Shown: positions 1-9,463 of the stretch, piece after piece
Layout: each line of letters opens with the position of its first letter
How positions within the stretch are numbered: the stretch's first letter is position 1
DNA from: Lacticaseibacillus paracasei subsp. paracasei
GTDB taxonomy: Bacteria > Bacillota > Bacilli > Lactobacillales > Lactobacillaceae
Length of the DNA: 64,000 nt
Direction: 5' to 3'
Assembly: GCF_000829035.1 (NCBI RefSeq)
Contig: NZ_AP012541.1
Span: 2,852,001 to 2,916,000, forward strand
Program-made: the position numbers and the translations under genes
Notes under the pieces: generated by a model
The model's input: the letters and a program-made list of their open reading frames with translations, nothing else
What the model was told of the DNA's origin: nothing
Databases searched by the model: none

Positions 1-929
1 ATTTCAACCAGGGTAACTGCTCTGAGAGACTTCCCTTTCGGGAAGAATTCCCTAAGCAGTCCATTGGCGTTCTCGTTTGTGCCACGCTCCCAAGGCGAGT
101 ACGGATGTGCGAAGTAAATCTGGGTTCCAACAATCTCTGATAACTTGGCAAACTCGGAACCATTGTCAAAAGTGATACTCTCAAATTCCTTGGCCCCGTA
201 GTCGTCGATCGTGTCCTGCAAGGCTTTAAGGCAGGTGCCCGCATGATAGTCAGGAATCTTGACGATGATCTCAGTCCGGCTGTACCGTTCTGTGAGCGTC
301 ATTAATGCTGGCTCATCAGCTAAGCGAATACCCTTGACCAAGTCGCCTTCCCAATGTCCCACGCCTGTGCGGTCATTCACGGCCGCAGGACGCAACTCGA
401 TTGAGTCGCCGTATATCTTCTTATTCTTGCGCTTGTGGGCGTTCTTATAGCCTTTGATGCGGCGTCGGAGCTTCTTGGGAAGTGTCATGTTGTCTAGCTC
501 AAGCAGCCCGGCGTCGATGTAGCGATACACAGTTGTCGTTGAAGGGCAAGCCTTGCCCTGGTCGCGATAGAAGTGTACGAAGCTATCAACGCTGTGTACG
601 CGCGGCTTACGAGTAAGCTCCCTGGAGAGAGCCTTGAAGAACGCACGGCCGGTCTTAAGAAAGGCGTAGTGACCGGTTCTATCGCGTTTACGGTCGTGCA
701 TGGCTTGGGCAGTTTCCGCAAGATAGACTTGATGCGAGTGACGCTTCGAGTCGAGCTGAGTTACAGATCCACGCGTGATTTCTCGTGAGATTGTCGCTTT
801 ACTGCGATGAAGCTTCTGTGCAATCACGGTCGCGGTGTCACCAGCAGCCTGAAGGGCCTGAATTGTAGCACGGTCGCTAAAACTGAGTTGTTGGTAATGC
901 TTGTGAGTGTTAGTCTGAGAGTGGGTCAT
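1..929 (-). CDS. IS30-family transposase, C-terminus outside window
   Basis: Catalyses transposition of the IS30-type element. The frame runs unbroken from the ATG at 929 (MTHSQTNTHKHYQQLSFS) to base 1, giving about 309 visible residues. An N-terminal HTH region (DRATIQALQ...KLHRSKATISREI) is followed by a DDE integrase core: Asp in HWEGDLVKG, Asp in ITFDNGSEF, and the Glu segment in HPYSPWERGTNENANG, all typical of IS30 transposases. Only the last few residues are missing. The gene points away from the interrupted glycosidase. The element looks potentially active in the part that can be seen. Confidence 0.92.
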   Translation of the reverse strand, partial: MTHSQTNTHKHYQQLSFSDRATIQALQAAGDTATVIAQKLHRSKATISREITRGSVTQLDSKRHSHQVYLAETAQAMHDRKRDRTGHYAFLKTGRAFFKALSRELTRKPRVHSVDSFVHFYRDQGKACPSTTTVYRYIDAGLLELDNMTLPKKLRRRIKGYKNAHKRKNKKIYGDSIELRPAAVNDRTGVGHWEGDLVKGIRLADEPALMTLTERYSRTEIIVKIPDYHAGTCLKALQDTIDDYGAKEFESITFDNGSEFAKLSEIVGTQIYFAHPYSPWERGTNENANGLLREFFPKGKSLRAVTLVE

Positions 930-1026
930 GAAGATTCCTGCTTTCTTGTTTAGCTAGCACTAACAAGAATAGGTCTTCATGGCCTTTATGGTCTAGTCGT
1001 CAGGGTGTTGCACTTGAATTGTAAAC
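1..1026 (-). mobile_element. IS30-family insertion sequence, partial (cut by window start)
   Basis: The transposase reading frame is followed by about 95 bp of non-coding DNA ending in GTTGCACTTGAATTGTAAACT, which resembles IS30-type terminal repeats of lactobacilli. Directly after about position 1025 the open frame of a GH31 glycosidase begins with no start codon or RBS of its own, so this edge is taken as the insertion junction. The exact last base and any target duplication cannot be fixed, because the other end lies outside the window. Confidence 0.8.
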
Positions 1027-4000
1027 TGGGGAACTGAACAACTATCAATTCAGTGCCCGTGCGGTGATTGATCGTTACAAAAAAAACGATATGCCACTGG
1101 GATGGTTTCTTCCTAATGACGGTTACGGCGCCGGTTATGGTCAAACTAATACGCTGGCTGGCAACCTAAAAAACCTCAAAGATTTTGCGGATTATGCCGG
1201 TAAGGAAGGTGTCGAAGTCGGTTTATGGACACAGCAAAATCTGTCGCCAGTTGACCCAAATAAACCTAAGCCGGATGATCGCGATTTTTCAAAAGAAGTC
1301 GCTAATGGTGTTAAAGCTTTGAAGACCGATGTTGCTTGGGTCGGTGACGGTTATTCTTTTGGGCTGGATGGGCTTGAAAAAGCCGACAACATGATGAAAA
1401 AAGTCAAAGGCGATAACTTACGGCCTTTTGGCATCACATTAGACGGTTGGGCTGGCACACAGCGTTATGCTGGTATTTGGACTGGCGATCAAACTGGTGG
1501 CCAGTGGGAATACATTCGTTTCCACATTCCAACCTACATCGGCACCGGTTTGTCGGGCCAGCCATACGTTGGTTCCGATATGGACGGCATCTTTGGCGGC
1601 GGAAATTCAATTGTCAATGCTCGTGACTTTCAATGGAAGGCCTTCACGCCAATTCAACTCAACATGGATGGCTGGGGCAGTAATCCAAAAACCCCATTTT
1701 CTTTTGATCAACATACGACTGATATCAACCGAGCCTATACCAAGCAAAAGACGATGCTCATGCCATATAACTATACCGCCTCTGCCCAAAGCGTTTTTGA
1801 TGGCAAGCCGATGGTTCGCGGTTTATTCCTTGACTACCCAAATATGCCTGAAGCTTACACGGACTTGGTTAAGTACGAATACTTATGGGGTGACAACTTC
1901 TTGGTTGCACCAATTTACCAAAATACCGCTTCAGACGATCAAGGCAATGATGTCCGCAATGGCATCTATTTACCGGACAAGGATCAGGTATGGATCGACT
2001 ATTACACTGGTAAGGAATACCGCGGCGGTCAGGTTTTGAACAATTTTGAAGCTCCCTTGTGGAAACTGCCTGTTTTCGTAAAAAAAGGTGCTATCATTCC
2101 GACTACACCGGCACATAACACGCCTAAGGAAATGGATCAAACCAAGCGACAATTCCAAATTTTCCCAATGGCTGGCAAGCAAGACTTTACCGTCTATGAA
2201 GATGACGGTATCTCTCGAAAATATCTAAAGGGTGCCTACGCGGAAACCAAAGTGACAAGCAACCTGCAAGAGGGTCAGCTTGAGGTCAATGTGGCACCCC
2301 TGTCAGGTGATTACACAGGTTTGAAATCCGAACGAACAACCGAATTTGCTATTCGCACGAGTGGCAATCCCAGCAATGTCATTGCAACTGTTGGCAGTCA
2401 GCAAGTCGCTTTAAAAGCAGTCACCAATCAGAAAGACTATGATGCCGGCGAAAATGTTTACTTTGTGAATAGCGAGTACCACACCAATCAGTATCTCGAA
2501 AAGTTGACCGACAAGAAGGCTATTGACCAACCCTTCCTCCAAGTCAAACTTGCCAAAACAAACGCGGCAACCAATGGGATCAAGTTAACTGTCTCTGGTA
2601 TTGATGCTAAAGATGATCCGTCAACCGACGATCTGCCAGTGAATGACGAATTGGCGATCCCAAGCACAATCAAACAAGATGAAAAGACGACAACAGACAC
2701 CGCGGTTGGCATCAACTGGTCGCCTGTAACAGACGCATTAAGTTACGACGTCAAAGCTGACGGCGTGGTTTATCGCAGTCTCAAAAAACCAGCATTCGTT
2801 TTGTCACCGGTTAAAGAACAAACTAAGCACTCGTTCCAAGTACGAACGGTCACAAAGGATGCCGTGTCGAAATGGAGTGATAAACAAACCTTTAGCTCTG
2901 ATGAAAATCCGTTGCGCTTAGCTCTGAAAATGACCAACTTGAAAGTCGATTCAACCATTAAGGATGTCCCAGTATGGCAAGGCAAACAAACGGTCGATAA
3001 ACTTTTTGATCAAGACTTAACCACCGAAGCCCACACCAACTGGTTTACCAGCGGCGAGAAGCAGTCGGCAACGCCGATGACGATTACCGCTGACCTAGAC
3101 GGTGTCTATGATCTCGATCATCTCACCTACGTACCGCGAGAAAATGGCGGCAATGGTAATCTATCAGCATTGAAAGTTGAAACCAGTCTCGATGGTATTC
3201 ATTAGCATGAAGCTGGTGAAGGCAAAGGGTGGACATTTGATGCTCAAGAAAAAACAATTTCTTTTGGCCAAAAGGAAAAAGCCCAGCACATTCGGCTCAC
3301 CATCCCTAAGGCATCAACGCTAGGCGACTTTGTTTCAGGCAAAGAATTTCTGCTATTTAAGCGTGACGGTACCAACAAACAAGTATTAGGCGATATTACC
3401 AACGATGGCGCGATTACTGGTGATGATCAGATGTCGCTCGTGAACTATGCTGGTTTGACAGCTAATATCGACAGTGACTTCAATGGTTACGTTCAAAATG
3501 GCGATTTAAACCAAAACGGTGTGATTGATGCATTTGATATCAACTATGTGATGACCAAACTCGGCAAAACACCAGTATCCAAACCAGATGAGAAGATTCC
3601 AAGCGGCACCCTAGCCTTGCAGTCTGATAAAACCACTTATGCCCCTGGCGAAACCATCACGCTCAATTTGATTGGCAAGGATCTGACAAACGTTAATAGC
3701 TTATTCGCCCGGTTGCCATTAACCAACCCAAATGTTGATTTAATTCAGGTCGAACCCACTGCTGCAACCGCAGGTATGGTCAACTTCAGCAAAGTCCGCA
3801 CGCATTCGAATAGCAGTCGCGACCTATATCTCATTTTCGCAAATGAAGGGGAACAAAAGCGGCTCACTGGCAATGAAAAACTGGCAACGATCACACTTAA
3901 AGCAAAAACACAGTTAACGAAAGCCGATCTAAGCTTTGCTTTGACTGATCCAATGCTTACCAACCAGTGGGGACCAGAGGCTTTGCCGGAAGCCCCAGCG

Positions 4001-5293
4001 CCAATTGTGCTGCGTCCTGAAGACAATTCAGAGCATAATCATGCTAAAGAGCAGCTAGCGGCATTGATTGATGCTGTGCATGCCCTCGATCCGAAGCTAT
4101 TCACCGCCACCAGTTGGCAACCTGTCCTTGCAGCCAGTGAAAAAGCCAGCCAGTTGCTCAAAGATGACGCTGTGTCCCCATCTGATCTCACAGCTGCCTA
4201 CATTGATCTCAAAACCGCATTGGGCAAACTGGAAGCAGATCGCGGTGTCAATCAAGACCAACTGAAAGCACTGATCACAGCAGCTGCAACACTAAAGGCA
4301 GACCGTTACACGCCCGAAAGTTATGCCAACTTGCAAACCGAAATAACCGCTGCAAAGACCGTTAGCACTGATGCCGGTGCCTCACAGAAACAGATTCAGG
4401 AGGCCATTCAATCACTTAGTCGTGCTTGGTTTGCATTAGTCCTCACGCAGACACAGCCGCAATCCGACTTAGCACAGTGGGTAAGAGTTGCAGAAGCCTT
4501 AAATCCTGACCAATACACGCCTGCCAGCTTTGACAAGTTGACCGCAGCTCTAGCAGAAGCAAAAAAGGCGCTTGCTGATACAGCAACGTCTGCTGATACA
4601 GCTCAAACCTTGTCAACTCAACTACAAGCCGCCATCGATGCTCTTGTGCCGCGCGGAAATAAACAACAACTGGCCGATTTGCTAAACACCGCCGAGAAAC
4701 TAAAGGCAAATGATTATACCCCTGGCTCCTTTGCAAAATTGACGGAGGTTTTACAGCCAACCCGCAACGTTTTGAACGATGTCGATGCAACTCAAGATGC
4801 AGTGACGAAGGCAACAGATGCCTTGAGCAAAGCGCTTCAGCAACTTATCAAGCAGCCGAACAAGGCTGAACTCGTCAACGTGATCACCAAAGCAGCAGAA
4901 CTAAAGGAGACAGACTATACACCTGCCAGTTTTGCTGATCTAAAAAAGGCATTGACGTATGCCCGAGAAGTGAACAAAGATCCAGAGACTTCTGGGGAAA
5001 CAGTTGCAAAGGCAGTAACTGACTTAAAGACTGCGCTCGACAAACTGGTCAAACAAACACCGGCTCCCACTCCTGATAAAGAAAAGCCAAGCAATAACCC
5101 GCCTAAATCAGGCGGCTTCCAAGGTGACACCACGATTAAAAAGGGCCAGACAAAAGATCCAACCAAGACCGATCATGCCAGCAACATCCCCGATACTGGC
5201 GAACATACCCAATCAACCCTGGCACTACTGGGCGCGACCATCATCGGCGTACTGGGTTACTTGAAGCTACGACAACCTAAAAAAGACAAATAG
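1027..5293 (+). pseudogene. Wall-anchored multidomain GH31 glycosidase, 5'-truncated by IS30 and with internal stop
   Basis: One reading frame continues from the IS junction to 5293, broken only by TAG at 3203-3205. The first part (from about 1064) is a GH31 catalytic domain (KTDVAWVGDGYSFG, WTGDQTGGQWEY, GSDMDGIFGGG) and C-terminal beta domains. A fibronectin III-like segment and an F5/8 type C (CBM32-like) domain follow; the stop lies inside the latter. After the stop come a dockerin-like calcium repeat pair (GDITNDGAITGDD, GDLNQNGVIDAFD), a cohesin-like domain (about 3600-4020), five FIVAR-type three-helix repeats (about 4040-5060), and a sorting signal IPDTG with a hydrophobic segment and KKDK tail. 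The signal peptide and N-terminal mutarotase-like domain are missing. The architecture suggests action on host glycans; GH31 alpha-N-acetylgalactosaminidases have similar modules, but substrate is an inference. Confidence 0.85.
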
Positions 5294-5357
5294 CTACTCC
5301 ATGACTCATCTCAGAAAGTGAAACAGCTTCATGAGATTGGGATAGTCTTCATAGCCA

Positions 5358-5406
5358 CAAAAAGAACGAATGAGTTTTCTCAAATAGGGGAAACTTATTC
5401 GTTCTT
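5358..5406 (+). terminator. Intrinsic terminator after the GH31 pseudogene
   Basis: Inverted repeat AAAGAACGAATGAGTTT / AAACTTATTCGTTCTTTC with a short loop, about 70 bp after the stop codon. The right arm ends in a T-rich run. Confidence 0.7.
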
Positions 5407-5432
5407 TCTTATATATAAATGAATAGGATTTA

Positions 5433-5628
5433 AAGATTCCAGTACCAAGGCGGAGCAATCGTAGGCCAGATGGGGCTCAGCCGTGCAAACAACACAGCGA
5501 CGGGCCTTGGAACTGATGTTGTTAGGCGACTTCGAGACCGTTTTTTGGGCTCGAAGCGCCGTCTCCGCTCTAGCTTCGCGTCGCCACCCCAGCTGGCCGG
5601 AGATTGCGGAGTTTGGCACGGCAAAGAA
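5433..5628. repeat. 196-bp folded dispersed repeat, copy A
   Basis: About 85 percent or more identical by eye to 49141-49337. It is internally symmetric: GGCCAGATGGGG near the left end pairs with CCCCAGCTGGCC near the right. Two inner hairpins are formed by AACAACACAGCGAC with its partner and by CTTCGAGACC with GGGCTCGAAG. It sits in the gap between two convergent genes and has no credible coding content. Confidence 0.85.
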
Positions 5629-5706
5629 AATCCTGTCTAACATCTTTTGTATCCCGCGTAAAATTGTCCTTCCAAAATCATTAACACCTTTATAAATCAC
5701 TCAACC

Positions 5707-6492
5707 TCACAAAAACCGATCCCGTTTCTCCTGAAAAGCTTGCACAATAAGGTGCCCAACCTGTTGACTAAATTGCATAGCCGTCTGCCGATCATAATCA
5801 AATTGTGTCAGCACCACCGCATACAAGCGCTCACCTTCAGCGGCAAAACAGGCCGCATCATGTTCGCAATGAGGCAACTCGCCAGTTTTACCGGCTAGCC
5901 AACCGACGAAGTTTTCCATGGTCGGCGCTAACAGCAGCTTGGTGCGGTTTTGCTGATGCCGCAGGGCTTGGGCACAGATATCCGCTGCCGGTTCGTTGCC
6001 GTCCGACGTTAACAAAGCGCGCAATAGTTGCCAGGCAGCGCTTGCGGTGATCATATTATCGCCATCAAAGGTTGATTGCATCAAGGGTCGCCGTAGTTGG
6101 ACGCCAGAATAATGCCGAGTTAGCCATGCTGCAATGGTCGGCAGCCCATACGTGGTTAATAGCGCATTGGTAGCCAGATTATCCGATACCGTGAGCATCA
6201 ACGTCAGCAAATCACGCACGCGCCAAGCTTGTGGTGACATGAAACGTAAAACACCTGCCCCACCGACCGATTCCGGAAGCGTCACTTGCCGCTCGAGTTG
6301 GCTGGGATCATCTGCCGCTTTTTCCTTTACAAAGGCGGCAATGCCCAGTTTGATCAAACTAGCAGCGGGAAATGGTTGATCAACCTGCGCGCCAAACAGC
6401 ACATGCCGGGTATCAGCAACCAGCAAGGCGTGTTTTTCGTCAAATTTCTGATTCACTTGATCAAGCCGTGTCACGATTTTATCAGGCGTCAT
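5707..6492 (-). CDS. Class A beta-lactamase-fold serine hydrolase, cytoplasmic
   Basis: A 261-aa protein (MTPDKIVTRLDQ) with the three active-site motifs of class A penicillin-interacting enzymes: SLIK at 45-48, SDN at 103-105 and KTG at 202-204. It has no signal peptide, so it should work in the cytosol. The omega-loop Glu needed for beta-lactam deacylation (Glu166 in TEM numbering) is not evident; the segment reads LMQSTFDGDN. It is the last gene of the MurNAc-peptide operon and overlaps the epimerase stop by 11 bp, which fixes the start at 6492. The likely role is an amidase or peptidase acting on muropeptides rather than antibiotic resistance; this is inference. Confidence 0.8.
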   Translation of the reverse strand: MTPDKIVTRLDQVNQKFDEKHALLVADTRHVLFGAQVDQPFPAASLIKLGIAAFVKEKAADDPSQLERQVTLPESVGGAGVLRFMSPQAWRVRDLLTLMLTVSDNLATNALLTTYGLPTIAAWLTRHYSGVQLRRPLMQSTFDGDNMITASAAWQLLRALLTSDGNEPAADICAQALRHQQNRTKLLLAPTMENFVGWLAGKTGELPHCEHDAACFAAEGERLYAVVLTQFDYDRQTAMQFSQQVGHLIVQAFQEKRDRFL

Positions 6493-7549
6493 GCATAGGA
6501 TCTCCAATTGTAAGCTGTGGCCCGTTCGTTTGAATGCCTGCTTGCTGCTTTTTGACCATGTAGACCGCGTCCAAATCTGTGAACGTAACATTATCATGAA
6601 CCGCGGCAAACGCGATCGCCGGCACCAGACTCAGGTTACTTTCGATCATACACCCAACCATGGTCGTCACGCCAAAAGACGCGCAAGCTGCATCGATCTT
6701 CGCAGCCTCCGCCAAACCGCCTGTTTTCATTAGTTTGATATTGATGTGATTGACTGCGTGGCGACTGAGTAATGCCAGCGCATCTTGAAACCCAAAGACA
6801 CTCTCATCCGCCATGATTGGTAACTGTCGCATAGCAGTCAACGTTGCCAAGCCTTCGTGATTGCGCGCAGCAACTGGCTGTTCAATAAAATCTATCGGTA
6901 ACTGCAAAGCCGCCAGTTCGGTCACCGCAACCTTGGCTTGATCAGTTGTCCATGCTTGATTGGCATCGAGACGCAGGCGAATATCAGGGCCTGCAGCTTT
7001 GGCAATCGTTTTGACGCGCTCCAAATCATCTGCCAATCGACCACCACCGACTTTGATTTTTAAAGCCTTAAAGCCTCGGGAAACAAATGCCTTCGCTTCG
7101 CTTACCATATCGGGCAGCACTTGAATCCCAATCGTCATGTCAGTCGTGACCGTTCGCTGTTGACCACCGAGTAACGCTGTCAGCGGGATGCTAACCTGCT
7201 TTGCACGCAAATCATAAAGTGCCAATTCAACCGCTGCAATGGCGGGTTGCTCCGATGTGCTGGCATGAAGCCGCGTCAGCAAACTATTCCAGTCTCGGAT
7301 GTCACGGCCAATGAGTGCCGGTATCACCTGTGTCTGCAAGTTTTCCTGCAAGGTCGACATCGTATCACCTGTCACCACCGCGTTGGGGGTGCCGGCGCCA
7401 TGACCAACTGTGCCATTTGTCAGCAAAACGTCAACTTGAACAGCATCCGCAGCCGTCACGGTATGCATCGCTGTTGTGAAAGGCCGCACCAGCGGTAAAC
7501 TGATCGGCCGTAACTGTATTTTTTGAATAATTGGTTCTAATCCGGCCAT
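6482..7549 (-). CDS. L-Ala-D/L-Glu dipeptide epimerase, enolase superfamily
   Basis: A 355-aa member of the muconate-lactonizing subgroup of the enolase superfamily. The catalytic KxK lies in KALKIKVGGG (Lys164, Lys166). Metal ligands fall in DANQAW (Asp195), FIEQP (Glu223) and MADES (Asp248), and a further Lys is in NIKLMKTGG (Lys272). This set matches Ala-Glu epimerases (YkfB/YcjG), which convert L-Ala-D-Glu from peptidoglycan into L-Ala-L-Glu for normal dipeptidases. It overlaps the upstream hydrolase by 13 bp and the downstream one by 11 bp, so it is translationally coupled. Substrate assignment rests on motifs and on murQ in the same operon. Confidence 0.85.
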   Translation of the reverse strand: MAGLEPIIQKIQLRPISLPLVRPFTTAMHTVTAADAVQVDVLLTNGTVGHGAGTPNAVVTGDTMSTLQENLQTQVIPALIGRDIRDWNSLLTRLHASTSEQPAIAAVELALYDLRAKQVSIPLTALLGGQQRTVTTDMTIGIQVLPDMVSEAKAFVSRGFKALKIKVGGGRLADDLERVKTIAKAAGPDIRLRLDANQAWTTDQAKVAVTELAALQLPIDFIEQPVAARNHEGLATLTAMRQLPIMADESVFGFQDALALLSRHAVNHINIKLMKTGGLAEAAKIDAACASFGVTTMVGCMIESNLSLVPAIAFAAVHDNVTFTDLDAVYMVKKQQAGIQTNGPQLTIGDPMHDA

Positions 7550-8559
7550 GAAGTCGCCACCTCGAAAAATTGGGTTAATAACTGGCGCCTAACCGCCAAC
7601 CATGCACGATTGGCGCGGCTAGGATAGATTCGATTGGTCAAACAGACAAATCCGCGCTGGGTATCACGATCAAATGCTATTGATGTCCCTGTAAACCCAG
7701 TGTGCCAGTATTGATGACGTCCTTGCGCCCAACAGCGCCAGCCGAGTGTCCGACCGCCTTTACAAAAGCGGTCAAGCAGCACAAACGCCGCTGGTGGCAG
7801 AACTTGATCGCCATTTGTCACGGGCAGACCAGCCAACAACCGTGTGAAAATAGTCAGATCCGCAAGCGTGGCGAACAACCCTGCATGACCACTAACCCCA
7901 TCCAGTAAAAAGGCTTTATGGTCGTGAACTGTCCCACGAATGATGCCACCGCGAGCAGGCACGTTTTCGGTTGGCACAAAATCGGCTGCAGCCACGTGTT
8001 GCGGTCGATAACCGGTCGCATGCATGCCCAGTGGTGCAAAAATATGTTGCGTCAGGCTTGTTGCCAAATCACCATCGAGTGCAGCAATCGCCCAACCGAG
8101 TATGATGTAGTTCAAATCCGAATAAATCGTCTCAGTGTCTGGTGCAGCGACAGCAGCCATTGTTTTGACGGCATGAATCAGCCCCGCTTGATCGAGCGCA
8201 TGGGCATCAGGGACATCTGCTGGCAAGCCACTGCGATGCAGCATGAGTTGTTCAATCGTCAGTTGTGGGTAGCGCAAACCGCTGACCAACGAGCCAATGG
8301 GTTGGGTTAATTCTAACTTGCCGGCTATAAGCAACTGCAGCAGTCGGGTGGTCGTGCCGACAACTTTCGTCAACGACGCCAGATCATACCGCGCTTGCGG
8401 CAACAACGGCAGCCGGTCATCCCCGGCACCTTGGTAGCCGATCACATGCAAGGCATTTTCTTGCGGGCCAAGCAGACTATACGACACGCCGAAAACCGCG
8501 CCATCAGTTATCGCTTGGTTAACCGTTGGCAGCAAAGCTGTTTGCTTATTTGTGCCCAT
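7537..8559 (-). CDS. Beta-lactamase-family serine hydrolase, AmiE-like muropeptide amidase candidate
   Basis: A 340-aa protein of the serine beta-lactamase (class C/esterase) family: SLTK at 62-65, Tyr-Ser-Asp at 146-148 and His-Thr-Gly at 286-288. It starts at MGTNKQ, overlapping the murQ stop by 14 bp; a longer upstream frame has no support. In Bacillus subtilis the murQ-murR cluster carries amiE, a beta-lactamase-family N-acetylmuramoyl-L-Ala amidase. The same fold in the same gene context suggests this protein releases the peptide from MurNAc(-6P)-peptides. Unlike secreted AmiE it has no signal peptide, so it would act after PTS import. A D-aminopeptidase or esterase function cannot be excluded. 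Confidence 0.75.
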   Translation of the reverse strand: MGTNKQTALLPTVNQAITDGAVFGVSYSLLGPQENALHVIGYQGAGDDRLPLLPQARYDLASLTKVVGTTTRLLQLLIAGKLELTQPIGSLVSGLRYPQLTIEQLMLHRSGLPADVPDAHALDQAGLIHAVKTMAAVAAPDTETIYSDLNYIILGWAIAALDGDLATSLTQHIFAPLGMHATGYRPQHVAAADFVPTENVPARGGIIRGTVHDHKAFLLDGVSGHAGLFATLADLTIFTRLLAGLPVTNGDQVLPPAAFVLLDRFCKGGRTLGWRCWAQGRHQYWHTGFTGTSIAFDRDTQRGFVCLTNRIYPSRANRAWLAVRRQLLTQFFEVATSWPD

Positions 8560-9463
8560 GCTTGGCCTCCCAAGCCGCCAAAACTGCACTGATAACACCA
8601 TCATGATCCGCCAAGACCTGCGTTGCATCGGCGGCATCCAGCTCGGTTTTAGCCATCACAATTGCGACTGGGACCTTATATCCCGCTGTTTTCAGCAAGG
8701 TTGCAGCTTGGATTTGATCAACGCCGGTTGTGGCCGCAATAATGCGTTCTGCGCGATCAACCAACTTGGCATTGGTTGGCAAAACATCAACCATTAAGTT
8801 TTCAAAAACCTTCCCGGCGCGAATCATGACCCCTGTCGACAACATATTCAGAACCATCTTTTGCGCAGTCCCAGCTTTCATGCGTGTTGATCCGGTAATC
8901 ACTTCCGGGCCAACAACTGGGGCAATGGCGATATCCGCATGTTGTGCCAAGACACTGTCAGGGACACAGGCCACCGAAATCGCAAGCGCTTTGGTTTGTT
9001 GCGCAAATGCTAAAGCTCCGATCGCATACGGCGTCCGGCCAGATGCGGCAATCCCGATAACCGTGTCATTGGCGTTCAAATTCAGTCTTTTGAGATCATG
9101 CTCGGCTAGCTCCGCAGAATCTTCCGCGCCTTCAACCGACTTGAACATGGCCGACATGCCGCCAGCAATTAGCCCGACTGCCCGCTCTGGCGGAATACCA
9201 TAAGTTGGTACGAGTTCAGCTGCATCCAAAACTCCCAAACGGCCAGAAGTGCCCGCCCCGGCATAAATCAACCGGCCGCCACGATTATATCGTTGCCCGG
9301 CAGCATCGATTGCCGCGGCAATGTGGCTATTTTCTTTGGCGATTGCTGGTGCAATTTTTGCATCTTCAGCATTAATCAACGCCACCAAATCAGGCGTTGT
9401 CATTGTGTCGATGTGTGTGCTGGCCGGATTTCTTTGCTCGGTCATTAAGTCTGCGATTGACAT
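8546..9463 (-). CDS. murQ: N-acetylmuramic acid 6-phosphate etherase
   Basis: A 305-aa SIS-domain protein. It carries the MurQ signature GAGTSGRLGVLDAAE (residues 69-83, with the catalytic Glu83) and PEVITGSTRMKAGTAQK. MurQ removes the D-lactyl ether from MurNAc-6-phosphate to give GlcNAc-6-phosphate, the committing step of MurNAc catabolism. The start at 9463 has a good RBS (GAGGGG, 6 nt upstream). The 5' end overlaps the rpiR-type gene by 74 bp. It lies between the regulator and the AmiE-like hydrolase in the PTS operon and is the strongest pointer to the operon's substrate. Confidence 0.95.
   Translation of the reverse strand: MSIADLMTEQRNPASTHIDTMTTPDLVALINAEDAKIAPAIAKENSHIAAAIDAAGQRYNRGGRLIYAGAGTSGRLGVLDAAELVPTYGIPPERAVGLIAGGMSAMFKSVEGAEDSAELAEHDLKRLNLNANDTVIGIAASGRTPYAIGALAFAQQTKALAISVACVPDSVLAQHADIAIAPVVGPEVITGSTRMKAGTAQKMVLNMLSTGVMIRAGKVFENLMVDVLPTNAKLVDRAERIIAATTGVDQIQAATLLKTAGYKVPVAIVMAKTELDAADATQVLADHDGVISAVLAAWEAKHGHK

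Noticed and set aside
1467-2182. Long alternative-frame and antisense ORFs inside the GH31 gene
   Set aside because: They overlap a clearly recognisable glycosidase frame, lack RBSs and resemble no family.
3203-3205. TAG as a programmed readthrough or recoded codon
   Set aside because: The context (CAT TAG CAT) lacks known readthrough signals and the gene is already decapitated by an IS, so simple nonsense decay is more likely.
4443-4814. 123-aa antisense ORF in the FIVAR repeats
   Set aside because: A shadow of the repetitive Ala/Lys-rich coding sequence; no start signal.
5483-5695. 70-aa ORF across the 196-bp repeat
   Set aside because: The sequence is explained by folding symmetry and the frame is not shared with the second copy in full.
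8730-9203. 157-aa ORF antisense to murQ
   Set aside because: The murQ frame is unmistakable; no independent support.
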